Below are positions 51,116 through 61,011 of a stretch of 64,000 nucleotides of DNA, in pieces. The DNA is from Micromonospora sp. CB01531 (GTDB lineage: Bacteria; Actinomycetota; Actinomycetes; Mycobacteriales; Micromonosporaceae): the NCBI RefSeq assembly GCF_001905095.1, contig NZ_LWLS01000059.1, positions 34,904 through 98,903 of the forward strand, given 5' to 3'. The position numbers and the translations under genes are program-made. Every line of letters begins with the position of its first letter. Positions within the stretch are counted from its first letter, which is position 1. The notes under the pieces were generated by a model that saw only the letters and a program-made list of their open reading frames with translations, was not told the origin of the DNA and ran no database searches.

Positions 51116-52282
51116 GTGCGGCGCGAGGCCAGCGTCCCGCGCCCCGGCTGGGACGCCACCATCCGCTCCCAAGGTCTGGTGTACGTCGACACCGAGCTGC
51201 CCGACGGCGGGGTGATGTCGTACTGGGATGAGACCGCGGCGTACGCGTTCGGGCTGGACGAGGTGCTCCGGCTGGAGGAGGCGACCGAGGAGCTGCACCG
51301 GATGTCGGTGGCCGCCGCCGAGCACGTGGTGGCGCGTAACCGGTACGCGGAGTTCGGCATCCCGGCCTGGGCCGCCGAGGCGGTCGCCCGGTCGCTGCGC
51401 GAGGCACCGCCGACCCTCTACGGCCGCTTCGACCTCTGGTACGACGGGTCCTGGCCGCCGAAGCTGCTGGAGTACAACGCCGACACCCCGACCGCGCTGG
51501 TCGAGGCGAGCATCGTCCAGTGGTACTGGCTGGAGCACATCCGGCCCGCAGCGGACCAGTGGAACAGCCTGCACGAGCGGCTGGTCGGGGCGTGGGCGAA
51601 GATCGGTGCCGGCCTGCACGACCGGCGGGTGCACGTGGTCTGGTCCGCGGAGGAGGAGTCGGGCGAGGACCAGATCACCGCCGGCTACCTCGCCGAGACG
51701 GCCCGCCAGGCCGGGCTGGACGTCACGCTCATGCCGATCCAGGAGATCGGCTGGGACGGGCGGCGCTTCGTGGACGCCGCCGACCGGCCGATCACCACCT
51801 GTTTCAAGCTCTACCCGTGGGAGTGGATGCTGGCCGAGCCGTACGGGCCGCCGGCGCTGGCACCGGGCACCCCGACCACCTGGATCGAGCCGGCGTGGAA
51901 GCTGCTGCTGTCGAACAAGGCGCTGCTGGCGGTGCTCTGGGAGCTGTACCTGGACCACGAGTACCTGCTGCCGGCATACCTGGACTCGCCGCGCGGGATG
52001 ACCGAGTACGTGGCAAAGCCACTGCTCGGCCGGGAGGGCGCGGCCGTCCGCATCGTCACCCGAGGCACCGAGATCACCAATCCCGGAAGGTACGGCGACG
52101 AGGGCTTCTGCTACCAGGAGTTCCGCGCGTTGCCCGATTTCGCCGGCAATCGAACGGTGCTGGGAAGCTGGATCGTCGACGGCGAGTCGGCCGGCGCCGG
52201 GGTGCGCGAGAGCGCGAGCCTCATCACCGACAGTTACGCCCGGTTCCTCCCCCACTACATCGACGCGCCGCGAACGCCGTGA
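51116..52282 (+). CDS. glutathionylspermidine-synthase-like ATP-grasp enzyme (YgiC type)
   Basis: 388 residues from GTG 51116, two bases after the lipoprotein stop. It matches the synthetase part of the glutathionylspermidine synthase family: FDLWYDGSWPPKLLEYNADT, PTALVEASIVQWYWL, CFKLYPWEWMLAEPYG, WIEPAWKLLLSNKALLAVLW, YVAKPLLGREGAAVRI, and FRALPDFAGNRTVLGSWIVD. ATP-grasp enzymes join a carboxylate to an amine. Actinomycetes lack glutathionylspermidine, so the real substrate is different and unknown; a cell-envelope target is suggested by the lipoprotein partner. Confidence 0.88.
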   Translation: MRREASVPRPGWDATIRSQGLVYVDTELPDGGVMSYWDETAAYAFGLDEVLRLEEATEELHRMSVAAAEHVVARNRYAEFGIPAWAAEAVARSLREAPPTLYGRFDLWYDGSWPPKLLEYNADTPTALVEASIVQWYWLEHIRPAADQWNSLHERLVGAWAKIGAGLHDRRVHVVWSAEEESGEDQITAGYLAETARQAGLDVTLMPIQEIGWDGRRFVDAADRPITTCFKLYPWEWMLAEPYGPPALAPGTPTTWIEPAWKLLLSNKALLAVLWELYLDHEYLLPAYLDSPRGMTEYVAKPLLGREGAAVRIVTRGTEITNPGRYGDEGFCYQEFRALPDFAGNRTVLGSWIVDGESAGAGVRESASLITDSYARFLPHYIDAPRTP

Positions 52283-52301
52283 GTCGTCTACCGTTGGTCT
52301 C

Positions 52302-52877
52302 GTGAACTTCGACGCGTACGCCCGGACCGGAGTTGATCTCGTCAACACCCGTCTGGACGACCTCGACGACCTGCAGGTCCTTTTCCCGGACGAGAACGCG
52401 TGGATGCGCGACGAGGTCACGGAGCGGGACCTGGCGATCCTCCGGCGGGCGCAGAAGCGCCTGCGCGACGTCTTCGAGTACGGCACCTCGGGCCGGGACG
52501 CCGAGGCGGTGGCGGAGCTGAACACGCTGCTGGAGGCGTTCCCGGTGCAGCCGCGCATCTCCGGCCACGACTCCAGCGACTGGCACATGCACGTGACCAG
52601 CCGGGGTGCCTCGGTCTCGTCGGAATACCTGGCCGGCGCGGTCTGGGGCCTGTCGGTCTGGCTCTGCGAGTACGGCAGCGCCCGGTTCGGCGTCTGCGCC
52701 GACGAGCGCTGCGGCAACGTCTACCTGGACACCTCGTCGAACTGCTGCCGGCGGTTCTGCTCGGAACGCTGCGCCACCCGCTCGCATGTGGCCGCCCACC
52801 GGGCCCGGAAGCGGGCCGCCGTCGGCGACCAGCTGCCGGTCCCGGCCCAGTCGGAACCGCTCGCCCCGGTCAGCTGA
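52302..52877 (+). CDS. CGNR-type zinc-finger protein
   Basis: 191 residues, GTG 52302, 19 bases after the ATP-grasp gene. An N-terminal all-helical region (about 1-135, starts FDAYARTGVDLVNTRLDDLD) is followed by the treble-clef zinc finger CADERCGNVYLD then CCRRFCSERCATRSHVAAHR. In the family the last cysteine is in a CGNR motif; here it is CATR, so the fourth ligand is kept but the following residues differ. These proteins are thought to be stress-related transcription regulators. The basic end HRARKR supports nucleic acid binding. Confidence 0.87.
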   Translation: MNFDAYARTGVDLVNTRLDDLDDLQVLFPDENAWMRDEVTERDLAILRRAQKRLRDVFEYGTSGRDAEAVAELNTLLEAFPVQPRISGHDSSDWHMHVTSRGASVSSEYLAGAVWGLSVWLCEYGSARFGVCADERCGNVYLDTSSNCCRRFCSERCATRSHVAAHRARKRAAVGDQLPVPAQSEPLAPVS

Positions 52878-52889
52878 CCCGCACCAAGG

Positions 52890-53696
52890 TCAGGCGTCGA
52901 CCGGGGACGGGGCGGTGAGGTTGGCGCGGGCGAACTCGAGCGCCGCGCGGAGGTCGGCCTCACGCACCGCGCGGCTCTTCGCGCCCCGGGTGGTGACCTC
53001 CACCGCCACCGAGCCGGTGAAGCCCCGGCCGGCCAGCGAACGGAGCAGCTCCGCGCAGGGCTGGCCGCCACGCCCGGGCACCAGGTGCTCGTCGCGCCCC
53101 CCGCCGGTGCCGTCGCCCAGGTGCACGTGGGCCAGGCCCGACCCCATCCGGTCGGCCATCGTCAGGGCATCGGTGTGCGAGGCGGCGCAGTGCGAGAGAT
53201 CCAGGGTGTACGCGGCGTAGCCGGTGTCGGTCGGGTCCCAGCCCGGGACGTACGGGACGAACTGCCGGCCGGCCATCCGCACCGGATACATGTTCTCCAC
53301 CGCGAAGCGCAGCCCGCCGAACTGCCCGGCGATCGTGTCGAGGCCGTCGGCGAAGTTGCGGGCGTAGTCCCGCTGCCAGGTGAACGGCGGGTGCACCACG
53401 ACCGTGGGTGCCTCCAGCGTCTCGGCCAGCTCGGCGGCCTTGCGCAGCCGCTCCCACGGATCGGGGCTCCACACCCGCTGGGTGACCAGCAGGCACGGGG
53501 CGTGCACCGAGAGGACCGGGACGCCGTAGTGGTCGGCCAGGCCGCGCAGCGCGCCCGGGTCCTGGCTCACCACGTCGGTCCAGACCATCACCTCGACGCC
53601 GTCGTACCCGAGCGCCGAGGCCAGCTGGAACGCCGCCGCGGTCCGCTCAGGGAAGACCGAGGAACTGGAGAGGAGCACCGGCACGCGGGTTGTCAC
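52890..53696 (-). CDS. xylose-isomerase-like TIM-barrel sugar phosphate isomerase/epimerase
   Basis: 268 residues, GTG 53696. The fold is shown by [71 protein letters not shown] and [20 protein letters not shown], where Glu, Asp and His residues form the divalent-metal site of the AP-endonuclease-2/xylose-isomerase family. It could isomerise a sugar or act on inositol-type substrates; no pathway genes lie nearby. Convergent with the CGNR gene. Confidence 0.87.
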   Translation of the reverse strand: MTTRVPVLLSSSSVFPERTAAAFQLASALGYDGVEVMVWTDVVSQDPGALRGLADHYGVPVLSVHAPCLLVTQRVWSPDPWERLRKAAELAETLEAPTVVVHPPFTWQRDYARNFADGLDTIAGQFGGLRFAVENMYPVRMAGRQFVPYVPGWDPTDTGYAAYTLDLSHCAASHTDALTMADRMGSGLAHVHLGDGTGGGRDEHLVPGRGGQPCAELLRSLAGRGFTGSVAVEVTTRGAKSRAVREADLRAALEFARANLTAPSPVDA

Positions 53697-53768
53697 ACCC
53701 TTCAGGGTAACCGCCTCCGCCGCAGCCCATCAGGACGAGCATCCGCAAACCGCCCAGAACGACCCGGA

Positions 53769-54713
53769 TCACATCGGTGCCAGCTGATCAAGCCGGCGGA
53801 GGATGACCCCCTCCCGCAGCGCCCACGGGCAGATGTCCAACCGGTCCACGTCGAGCCGGCGCAGCACCGCCTCGGCCACCACGGCGCCGGCCAGCAGCTG
53901 GTGGGCCCGCCCCGCGCTCACCCCCTCCAGCTCGGACAGCTGGGCCGGCGGGATGTGCCGGATGAAGCCGAGCACCTGCCGCAGCCCGGTCCGGGTCAGG
54001 CTACGCGGGGCCCACAGCCCGGCGCCCGACGGGGCGGCCCCGGCCAGCCGGGCCAGCGTCCGGAACGTCTTCGAGGTGGCGACCGGCCGCTCCCAGCCCA
54101 CCTCGGCCAACTGCTTCACCACCGGGTCGAGCAGCGTGTGGACGTGCTCCCGCAGCTCCTCCACCGCCTCGGCGGACGGCGGCACGGCCCCGGCCGGGTC
54201 CACCCGCAGCCGTTCCCGGCTCAGCCGCCCGGCGCCGAGCGGCAGCGACACCGCCACGTCCGGCTCCTCGTCGATGCCGGCCGCCAGCTCCAGCGAGCCG
54301 CCACCGATGTCCAGCACCAGCAGCCGCCCGGCCGACCAGCCGAACCACCGCCGGACCGCGAGGAAGGTCATCCGCGCCTCGTCCGCGCCGGAGAGCACCT
54401 CCAGCCGTACGTCGGTCTCGTCGCGGACCCGGGCCAGCACATCGCCGGCGTTGGTGGCCTCCCGGACCGCGGAGGTGGCGAAGGCGAGCAGGTCGTCCAC
54501 CGCCAGCCCGGCCGCCGCCGCGCGAGCCATGCCGACGGCCTTGACCAGCGCGTCCGCGCCCGCCTCGGTCAGCGCGCCGTCCGGGCCGATCTGCTCGGCC
54601 AGCCGGAGCACCACCTTCTCGGAGTGCGCCGGCCAGGGGTGCGCCCCGTGGTGGGCGTCGACCACCAGCAGGTGCACCGTGTTCGAACCGACGTCGAGGA
54701 CACCCAGTCGCAT
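53769..54713 (-). CDS. Ppx/GppA-family exopolyphosphatase / (p)ppGpp phosphatase
   Basis: 314 residues, ATG 54713. The ASKHA ATPase fold shows [19 protein letters not shown] (phosphate-1), [16 protein letters not shown], and [12 protein letters not shown] (phosphate-2). This short form lacks the C-terminal HD domain of E. coli Ppx, as in actinobacterial Ppx1/Ppx2. It hydrolyses polyphosphate or pppGpp in the cytosol; which one cannot be told. Stands 72 bases downstream of the isomerase gene start region on the same strand. Confidence 0.92.
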   Translation of the reverse strand: MRLGVLDVGSNTVHLLVVDAHHGAHPWPAHSEKVVLRLAEQIGPDGALTEAGADALVKAVGMARAAAAGLAVDDLLAFATSAVREATNAGDVLARVRDETDVRLEVLSGADEARMTFLAVRRWFGWSAGRLLVLDIGGGSLELAAGIDEEPDVAVSLPLGAGRLSRERLRVDPAGAVPPSAEAVEELREHVHTLLDPVVKQLAEVGWERPVATSKTFRTLARLAGAAPSGAGLWAPRSLTRTGLRQVLGFIRHIPPAQLSELEGVSAGRAHQLLAGAVVAEAVLRRLDVDRLDICPWALREGVILRRLDQLAPM

Positions 54714-54787
54714 GCTGACGACCCTAGGGCCAACACGTTTCGGCGGCTCGCCAGCCGGCCGGGCCGACCACGCGTACGCTGGTCCGG

Positions 54788-55597
54788 GTGACAGGCCAGA
54801 TCGAGCTGCAGGTGCTGGTGGACGACCCCGACGACCCGCGCAGCCGGGAGGTGGAGCTGGACTTCCCCCGCGAGTGGATCGAGTTCGTCGACCCGGCGGA
54901 CGAGAAGCACGTGGTCCGCGCCGACCTGACCTGGCTGCTCTCCCGCTGGACGTGCATCTTCGGCAAGGGCTGCCACGGCATCATCGCCGGCCGGGGCGCC
55001 GACGGCTGCTGCTCGCACGGGGCGTTCTTCACCGACTCCGACGACGAGAAGCGGGTCCGCGCCGCGGTCAAGCGGCTCACCCCGGAGACCTGGCAGCACT
55101 TCCGCAAGGGCTTCAAGAACTGGACCGAGAACGACACCATCGACGGGAAGAACCCGGCCCGGCGTACCGCCACCCGGGACGCCGACTCGCCGTGCGTGTT
55201 CCTCAACGACGCTGACTTCCCGGGCGGAGGCGGCTGCGCGCTGCACGCCCAGGCGCTGCGTGACGGGGCGCACCCGCTGGAATACAAGCCGGACGTCTGC
55301 TGGCAGCTGCCCATCCGCCGGGACCAGGACTGGCACAAGCGGCCGGACAACACCAAGGTGCTGATCTCCACACTCGCCGAGTTCGACCGGCGGGGCTGGG
55401 GCGCCGGCGGGCACGACCTGGACTGGTGGTGCACGTCCTCCACCGACGCGCACGTCGGCGCCGAGCCGATGTACGTCTCGTACGGCCCGGAGCTGACCGC
55501 GCTGATCGGCGCAGCCGCGTACGCGAAGCTGGCGGAGCTGTGCGCGGCCCGGCTGCGCCAGGGCCAGGTCGCGCCCCATCCGGCCAGCGAGGGCTGA
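54788..55597 (+). CDS. conserved Cys-rich actinobacterial protein of unknown function
   Basis: 269 residues, GTG 54788, divergent from ppx-type gene. No signal peptide. Cysteine clusters suggest a metal site: [49 protein letters not shown] and WWCTSS. The CHG and CCSHG patterns recall YkgJ/DUF3109-type iron- or zinc-binding proteins, but I cannot confirm the family. [16 protein letters not shown] near the end adds His and Asp ligands. It is certainly a gene by codon character; function unknown. Confidence 0.75.
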   Translation: MTGQIELQVLVDDPDDPRSREVELDFPREWIEFVDPADEKHVVRADLTWLLSRWTCIFGKGCHGIIAGRGADGCCSHGAFFTDSDDEKRVRAAVKRLTPETWQHFRKGFKNWTENDTIDGKNPARRTATRDADSPCVFLNDADFPGGGGCALHAQALRDGAHPLEYKPDVCWQLPIRRDQDWHKRPDNTKVLISTLAEFDRRGWGAGGHDLDWWCTSSTDAHVGAEPMYVSYGPELTALIGAAAYAKLAELCAARLRQGQVAPHPASEG

Positions 55598-55603
55598 CCC
55601 CGG

Positions 55604-56089
55604 CTACGCCGGCGCGTCGACGGGCAGGACGACCACCCCGTCGTCGTCGCTGTAGACGTGCGCGCCCGGCGCGAAGACGCAGTTGCCGAAGAACACCGGC
55701 ACGTCCCGCTCGCCCGCGCCGGTCTTGGCGCTCTTGCGCGGGTTCGTGCCGACCGCCTTGATGCCGATCGGGAGGGTACGCAGCGCGGCCACGTCCCGGA
55801 CCGCGCCGTTGATCACCACGCCGGCCCAACCGTTTTCCGCAGCCGTGCCGGCGATGAGGTCACCCATCAGGGCGGTGTGCACCGAGCCGCCACCGTCCAC
55901 CACCAGGACGCGACCCTCCCCCGGTTCGGCGACGATCGACTTCACCAGGGCGTTGTCCTCGAAGCAGCGCACCGTCACGGCCGGTCCGCCGAAGGCCGGC
56001 ACCCCGCCGAACTGGCGCAGCTGGGTGTCGCACGAGCCGAGGGTCTCGCCGTACCGGTCGTAGAGGTCGGCGGTGGTGGGCGTCTCCAT
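55604..56089 (-). CDS. RraA-family protein (RNase E regulator / HMG aldolase type)
   Basis: 161 residues, ATG 56089. Matches the RraA fold: [77 protein letters not shown] and [10 protein letters not shown]. The GxxxD and RDVAAL residues match both RraA and the class II 4-hydroxy-4-methyl-2-oxoglutarate aldolases. In actinomycetes the aldolase or a general role is as likely as RNase inhibition. The MFS gene lies 10 bases upstream on the same strand. Confidence 0.9.
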   Translation of the reverse strand: METPTTADLYDRYGETLGSCDTQLRQFGGVPAFGGPAVTVRCFEDNALVKSIVAEPGEGRVLVVDGGGSVHTALMGDLIAGTAAENGWAGVVINGAVRDVAALRTLPIGIKAVGTNPRKSAKTGAGERDVPVFFGNCVFAPGAHVYSDDDGVVVLPVDAPA

Positions 56090-56099
56090 GGTGGTCCTT

Positions 56100-57290
56100 T
56101 CAGTCGGGGTTCGGATCAGTACGGTGCAGGCCGGTGGCGGCGACAGCCGCGCCGGCCAGGCCCGCGGCGGTGCAGGCGAGCACGCCGGCCGCCCCAGCGC
56201 CGGCCGCCAGCACGCCCGCGGCGCTGGGGATGAGCACCTGGCCGAGCCGGTTGCCGGTGAGTCGGAGCGACATCGCCCGGCCGCGCAGCCCGGCCGGCGC
56301 CGACTCGGCCAGGAACGACATGGTGAGTGGCTGCCCGGCGCCGAGCCCGAGGCCGGCGACGGTGACGACCACGGCCATCGCCCAGAACGGCAGCGGCGGT
56401 AGCAGCAGCGCCAGCCCGGCGGCGGAGAGGGCGACCGTGCCGATCAGCAGCCAGCGCCGGCCGATCGCGGCGACCAGCCGGCCGAGCCCCAGCCGCGAGA
56501 CCATCGACGCGACCGCGCGCAGCCCGAGCAGTACGCCGATCTCGCCGGCCGCGATGCTCCGCTCGGCGCCGAGGGCGGGCAGGTAGACCAGGGTGATGTC
56601 GACCGCCGCCAGGACCACGCAGCTGACCGTGAGGGCGCGCACCAGCCCGGGCTGGCGGAGCAGGTCCCGCATCCCCCCGGCGTCCGGCCCGGCCGCCGCC
56701 TGATGGTGCGCGGACGGGCGGAGGAACGCGGCGGCGGCCAGGAGCGGCACGGCCAGCACGGTGGCGCCGAGGAAGATGGCCCGGGTGTCCGGGATCGGCC
56801 GATCCCCACCGAAGACCACGATCAGGCCGGGTCCGAGCGCCTGCCCCAGGGAGGCGGCGAAGGTGTAGTAGCCGAAGGCGGCGTCGTACCGGTTGGCCGG
56901 GGTGCGGTTGGCGACCAGCGCCTGCTGGGCCACCACCGCGCAGAGATGCGCGGTGCCGAGCAGCATGCTGGCCAGCACCAGGCCGGCCACCGAGCCGGCG
57001 AGCAGCACGAAGCCGAGTCCGGCGGCGGCGAGCAGGGCCGACCCGGCGAGCGCCACCCGACGCTCGCCGAACCGGTCGACCGCGTGGCCGCTGGGCACGG
57101 CCAGCACCAGCGGTACGACGGCGAAGCTGGCCCCGAGCACGCCCAGCCAGGCCCCCGGCACGTCCAGTTCCAACGCCCGGTACGCGGACGCTGGCCGGAG
57201 CATGAAGGTCACCGCCTGCAGCACGACGGTGTGCGCGAGCAGCAGGCCGGTCTGGGCGCGCCCGGGAGCGGTCACGCTCCCGGGCGCCAC
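56100..57290 (-). CDS. major facilitator superfamily transporter
   Basis: 396 residues, GTG 57290, directly after the stop of the universal stress gene, with AAGG eight bases before. About twelve membrane segments; landmark loop [20 protein letters not shown] between segments 2 and 3, and the repeat after the centre [20 protein letters not shown]. It resembles drug/proton antiporter-type MFS. Substrate unknown. Sits between usp/tct genes and rraA-like gene, all on one strand, so may be part of the same transcript. Confidence 0.9.
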   Translation of the reverse strand: MAPGSVTAPGRAQTGLLLAHTVVLQAVTFMLRPASAYRALELDVPGAWLGVLGASFAVVPLVLAVPSGHAVDRFGERRVALAGSALLAAAGLGFVLLAGSVAGLVLASMLLGTAHLCAVVAQQALVANRTPANRYDAAFGYYTFAASLGQALGPGLIVVFGGDRPIPDTRAIFLGATVLAVPLLAAAAFLRPSAHHQAAAGPDAGGMRDLLRQPGLVRALTVSCVVLAAVDITLVYLPALGAERSIAAGEIGVLLGLRAVASMVSRLGLGRLVAAIGRRWLLIGTVALSAAGLALLLPPLPFWAMAVVVTVAGLGLGAGQPLTMSFLAESAPAGLRGRAMSLRLTGNRLGQVLIPSAAGVLAAGAGAAGVLACTAAGLAGAAVAATGLHRTDPNPD

Positions 57291-57683
57291 TCAGCCGGCC
57301 TTCACGGCGAGGACCGGGCAGGGCACCCGGAGCAGGATCTCCTGCGCGGTCGACCCCATGATCAGCTTGCCCACCGGGGTGCGGTGCCGGATGCCGATCA
57401 CCACCAGCGACACGTCCTCCGCCTCGACGATCTCCTCGATCTCCTCGGCCGCGTCCCGCCCCCGCACGAGTTGCCGCACGTTGTGCGGCACCCCGGCGGC
57501 GGTCAGCTCGCGGGTGACCCGCTCCAGATCGGGCTCCTGCGCGAGGCGCGGGTCGGCGTACGCGTCGCCGCGGGAGGTGTTCACCACGAGGATCGGCTCC
57601 TCGCGGAACCTCGCCTGCTCGATCGCCGCCCGCAGGGCCGCCTCGCCCAGCGGCGACGGCACGTAGCCCACCAGCACGGTCAT
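57291..57683 (-). CDS. universal stress protein (UspA type) in the tct operon
   Basis: 130 residues from ATG 57683, overlapping the tctA stop (ATGA); the longer frame to 57785 lies within tctA. Fold and ATP loop: [60 protein letters not shown]. The GxxxxxxxxGS(T) loop suggests nucleotide binding. Translational coupling to tctA is seen in other tct loci, where a small Usp protein may tune the transporter. The mechanism is unknown. Confidence 0.9.
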   Translation of the reverse strand: MTVLVGYVPSPLGEAALRAAIEQARFREEPILVVNTSRGDAYADPRLAQEPDLERVTRELTAAGVPHNVRQLVRGRDAAEEIEEIVEAEDVSLVVIGIRHRTPVGKLIMGSTAQEILLRVPCPVLAVKAG

Positions 57684-59182
57684 CCGGTCACCAACCTTCC
57701 ACGCAGCGGACGGACCACGAACCGGCCGACCAGCGGCCACAGGAGCACCACGGCGATCGCGGCGTAGATCAGCCAGGACACCCAACCGCCGAGCAGCCCG
57801 TGCAGCTCACCGCCGGAGAGCTGCAACGCCCGCCGGCCCTGCAGCTCGGCACGCGGGCCGAGGATGATGCCGACGATCAGCGGCAGGATCGGCAGCCCGA
57901 AGCGCCGCATGCCGAAGCCGAGCAGGCCGAGCGCGAGCAGCAGGTACAGGTCGAACGGCTGGGCGTTGACCGCGTACGCGCCCATCGAGGCGAAGAAGAG
58001 GATCCCGGCGTAGAGGTAGGGGCGCGGGATCCGCAGCAGCCGCGCCCAGGCCGGGGCGAGCGGCAGGTTGAGCACCAGCAGCAGCAGGTTGCCGATGAAG
58101 AGGCTGGCGATCAGCGTCCAGACCAGGCTGGACTCCCGGGTGAAGAGCAGCGGGCCGGGCTGGATGCCGTACCCCTGGAAGGCGGCCAGCATCACCGCGG
58201 CGGTGGCGTTGGTCGGCAGGCCGATGGCCAGCATCGGCACCAGGGTGCCGGCGGCCGAAGCGTTGTTGGCCGCCTCCGGCCCGGCGACGCCCTCGATCGC
58301 GCCCCGGCCGAACTCCTCCTTGTGCTTCGAGAGCTTCTTCTCGGTGACGTACGACAGGAAGGTGGGGATCTCCGCCCCGCCGGCCGGCACCGCGCCGAAC
58401 GGGAACCCGAACGCCGTGCCGCGCAGCCACGGCTTCCAGGACCGTTTCCAGTCCTGCTTCCCCATCCACGGCTGGCCCACCGGGATCACCTCGCCGGCCT
58501 TGCGACGCAGGTGCGCGGCGATCCAGAGCGCCTCGCCCACGGCGAAGATGCCGACCGCCACCACGACCACGTCGATGCCGTCGGCGAGCTGCGGGATCCC
58601 GAAGGTGAGCCGCTGCTGACCGGACTGGTCGATGCCGATCACACCGATCATCAGGCCGAGCACCAGCGACGCGAAGCCGCGTACCCGGGACGCGCCGAGC
58701 ACCGCCGTGACGGACACGAAGGCCAGCAGCATCAGCGCGAAGTAGTCGGGCGCGCCGAGGCTGATCGCGAACTGCACCACCGGCGGGGTGACCACCACCA
58801 ACAGCACGGTGGCGATGGTGCCGGCGACGAACGAGCCGATCGCGGCGGTGGCCAGGGCCTGCGCCGCCCGGCCCGCCTTGGCCATCTTGTTGCCCTCGAT
58901 CGCGGTCACCACCGACGAGGACTCGCCGGGGGTGTTCAGCAGGATCGAGGTGGTCGATCCGCCGTACATGCCGCCGTAGAAGATGCCGGCGAACATGATG
59001 AAGGCCTGAGCCGGCTCCATCCCGTAGGTGACCGGCAGCAGCAGCGCCACGGTCATCGCCGGACCGATGCCGGGCAGCACGCCCACGGCGGTGCCGACGG
59101 TCACGCCGAGCAGCGCGAACAGCAGGTTCATCGGGGTCAGCACATTGGCGAACCCGTCGAGCAGGTTGGCGAGGTTGTCCAT
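57680..59182 (-). CDS. tctA: tripartite tricarboxylate transporter, large membrane subunit
   Basis: 500 residues, ATG 59182, right after the tctB stop. About eleven to twelve membrane segments. Family signatures: [40 protein letters not shown], and the later [20 protein letters not shown]. TctA forms the ion-driven channel for citrate-like carboxylates captured by TctC. Gene order tctC-tctB-tctA-usp. Transported substrate is inferred only from the family. Confidence 0.95.
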   Translation of the reverse strand: MDNLANLLDGFANVLTPMNLLFALLGVTVGTAVGVLPGIGPAMTVALLLPVTYGMEPAQAFIMFAGIFYGGMYGGSTTSILLNTPGESSSVVTAIEGNKMAKAGRAAQALATAAIGSFVAGTIATVLLVVVTPPVVQFAISLGAPDYFALMLLAFVSVTAVLGASRVRGFASLVLGLMIGVIGIDQSGQQRLTFGIPQLADGIDVVVVAVGIFAVGEALWIAAHLRRKAGEVIPVGQPWMGKQDWKRSWKPWLRGTAFGFPFGAVPAGGAEIPTFLSYVTEKKLSKHKEEFGRGAIEGVAGPEAANNASAAGTLVPMLAIGLPTNATAAVMLAAFQGYGIQPGPLLFTRESSLVWTLIASLFIGNLLLLVLNLPLAPAWARLLRIPRPYLYAGILFFASMGAYAVNAQPFDLYLLLALGLLGFGMRRFGLPILPLIVGIILGPRAELQGRRALQLSGGELHGLLGGWVSWLIYAAIAVVLLWPLVGRFVVRPLRGRLVTG

Positions 59183-59908
59183 CTACAGGATCCCTTGCAG
59201 CACGCCGGCGGGCAGGTCGACGCCGAGCCCGATGGCGAAGGTGTAGAACGTGATCAGCGACATCGCGACGGCGATCAGCAGGTTCCGGACGTAGTGGCGG
59301 TTGCCGAGCGCGAACGCCGAGCCCCAGAAGAGGATCGTCCCGCTGATCACCCAGCCGAGCCGGTCGATGAGCACGGCGTTGACCAGGAACGCGCCGATCA
59401 GCAGCAGCACCGTGCGCCAGTCGATCGGGGTGCTCAGGTCGACGTCCTCGCCGGCCTCCGGCTCGCCGGCGCCGCCGCGGGCCACGTCCACCCCGTAGAT
59501 GGCCGCGATGATCAGCAGCAGCACGCCGAGCAGGATCGGCACCGCCTTGGGGCCGATGGGGTCGGCCGTGTTGATCGCGTTCCCGATCCGGGTCGTCGCG
59601 TCGAAGATGACCAGCCCGCCGACCAGTGCCAGGAAGGCGCACACGCCGTACTGCGCTCGGTCCCGCTTGGGCGCTGGGCTCTCCGCCGCCGTCCCGTCGG
59701 CGTCCGATCCGGTGTCCGCAGGTGGTGCCGCCGACCCGGCGGGTTGCCCCGCCGGGTCGGCGGCCGGCGGGTCCGCGACCGGGGCGGGCGCGGGGGGCAG
59801 CGCGCCCGTCTCCCGGTCCGGCGGCGCCGCCTGGTCCGGCACGATGGGTACGGCCGGCCGGGACGGCGGGTCGCCGCCCCGGTCCGGTCGGGTCGTCATG
59901 CCGGTCAT
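59183..59908 (-). CDS. tctB: tripartite tricarboxylate transporter, small membrane subunit
   Basis: 241 residues, ATG 59908 overlapping the tctC stop (ATGA). A Pro/Ala/Asp-rich N-terminal tail of about 85 residues, absent in most TctB proteins, precedes four membrane segments (AQYGVCAFLALVGGLVIFDA, AVPILLGVLLLIIAAIYGVD, WRTVLLLIGAFLVNAVLID, LIAVAMSLITFYTFAIGLGV). TctB is the small subunit that partners TctA. Full length otherwise about 155 residues, as in the family. Confidence 0.9.
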   Translation of the reverse strand: MTGMTTRPDRGGDPPSRPAVPIVPDQAAPPDRETGALPPAPAPVADPPAADPAGQPAGSAAPPADTGSDADGTAAESPAPKRDRAQYGVCAFLALVGGLVIFDATTRIGNAINTADPIGPKAVPILLGVLLLIIAAIYGVDVARGGAGEPEAGEDVDLSTPIDWRTVLLLIGAFLVNAVLIDRLGWVISGTILFWGSAFALGNRHYVRNLLIAVAMSLITFYTFAIGLGVDLPAGVLQGIL

Positions 59909-60915
59909 GCCAGCCCGAGCTGCTTGAGCACGTCGGCCACGGCCTTGTCCTGCTCGGTCAGGAAGGTGCCGAACTCGTCACCGGTGATGAACGCGTCGGT
60001 CCAGCCACGCTTCTTCAGCTCGGCCTTCCACTCCTCCGAGTCGTGCATCTTGGTCAGCACGTCGATCCAGACCTTCTTGTCGGCGTCGCTGATGCCAGGC
60101 GGCGCGACGATGCCCCGCCAGTTGGTGAAGACCAGGTCGATGCCGGAGGACTTCAGGGTCGGCACGTCCTTGAGCGCCTCGATCGGCGCCTCGCTGGTCA
60201 CCGCGAGGACCCGGATCTGACCGGCCTCGACCTGGTCGAGGAACTCGCCGAAGCCGCTGGCGCCGAAGGCCACCTTGCCACCGAGCACGGCCGGCAGCAG
60301 CTCGCCGCCGCCGTCGTACGAGACGAAGTTGACCTGGCGCGGGTCGATGCCGACGGTCTTGGCGAGCTGCATGGGCAGCAGGTGGTCAGGGCCACCGGGC
60401 GAGGAGCCGCCGCCGACGGCGATGCCCTTCGGGTTGGCCTTCCACGCCGCGACCAGGTCGTTGATGGTCTTGTACGGGGAGTCCTTCGGCACCACGATGG
60501 CGCCGGCCTCCTCGATCATCTTGGCCAGCGGCGTGGTCTGGGTCAGCGTCGCCGCCGACTTCGACGTGTACGAGGCACCGACCACGCCCAGCCCCATCTG
60601 CATGGCGAGCTTGCCGTTGCCCTTCTCGTTCACGGTCCGCTGGAGGCCGACCGTGCCGCCCGCGCCCGGCAGGTTGAACACCTGCACGCCGGTGGCAATC
60701 TTGGCGTCCTCCATCACCTTCGCGGCGGTACGGGCCGTGGTGTCGTATCCGCCACCGGGGGTGTTCGGGACCATGATCCGCAGCCCGCTGACCGGCTTGC
60801 CGTCGTCGGCGGCACCGGCCCCACCCTTGTCGGCGGTGGCACCGCATGCCCCCAGGGCGAGCGCCGTAGCGGCGGCCACGCCCATGACCAGCACGTTTCT
60901 CCTAGTTGCCATCAT
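59905..60915 (-). CDS. tctC: tripartite tricarboxylate transporter, substrate-binding lipoprotein
   Basis: 336 residues from ATG 60915 (a second ATG follows at once). Signal sequence with lipobox LGACG (Cys about 25) makes it an extracellular lipoprotein. TctC/Bug-type features: ITM-like start LRIMVPNTPGGGYDTTARTA, FNLPGAGGTVGLQ, GGGSSPGGPDHLLPMQLAKT, INFVSYDGGGELLPAVLGG-like segment VNFVSYDGGGELLPAVLGG, and GIVAPPGISD. It binds a carboxylate and delivers it to TctAB. Divergent from the sensor kinase, with 96 bases between. Confidence 0.94.
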   Translation of the reverse strand: MMATRRNVLVMGVAAATALALGACGATADKGGAGAADDGKPVSGLRIMVPNTPGGGYDTTARTAAKVMEDAKIATGVQVFNLPGAGGTVGLQRTVNEKGNGKLAMQMGLGVVGASYTSKSAATLTQTTPLAKMIEEAGAIVVPKDSPYKTINDLVAAWKANPKGIAVGGGSSPGGPDHLLPMQLAKTVGIDPRQVNFVSYDGGGELLPAVLGGKVAFGASGFGEFLDQVEAGQIRVLAVTSEAPIEALKDVPTLKSSGIDLVFTNWRGIVAPPGISDADKKVWIDVLTKMHDSEEWKAELKKRGWTDAFITGDEFGTFLTEQDKAVADVLKQLGLA

Positions 60916-61011
60916 GTTTCTCTTCCGTTTCGAATGAGTCCGGCGGCAAGATGGTGGCCTCCGAGCAGGCAAGCTGTCTGCGTTGTGTCACCAGCGGAAG
61001 TTGAGGTCTTT

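Noticed and set aside
59626..61011. 462-codon in-frame extension upstream of the CitA-type kinase
   Set aside because: It is antisense to tctB and tctC, and a ribosome site marks the GTG at 61012.
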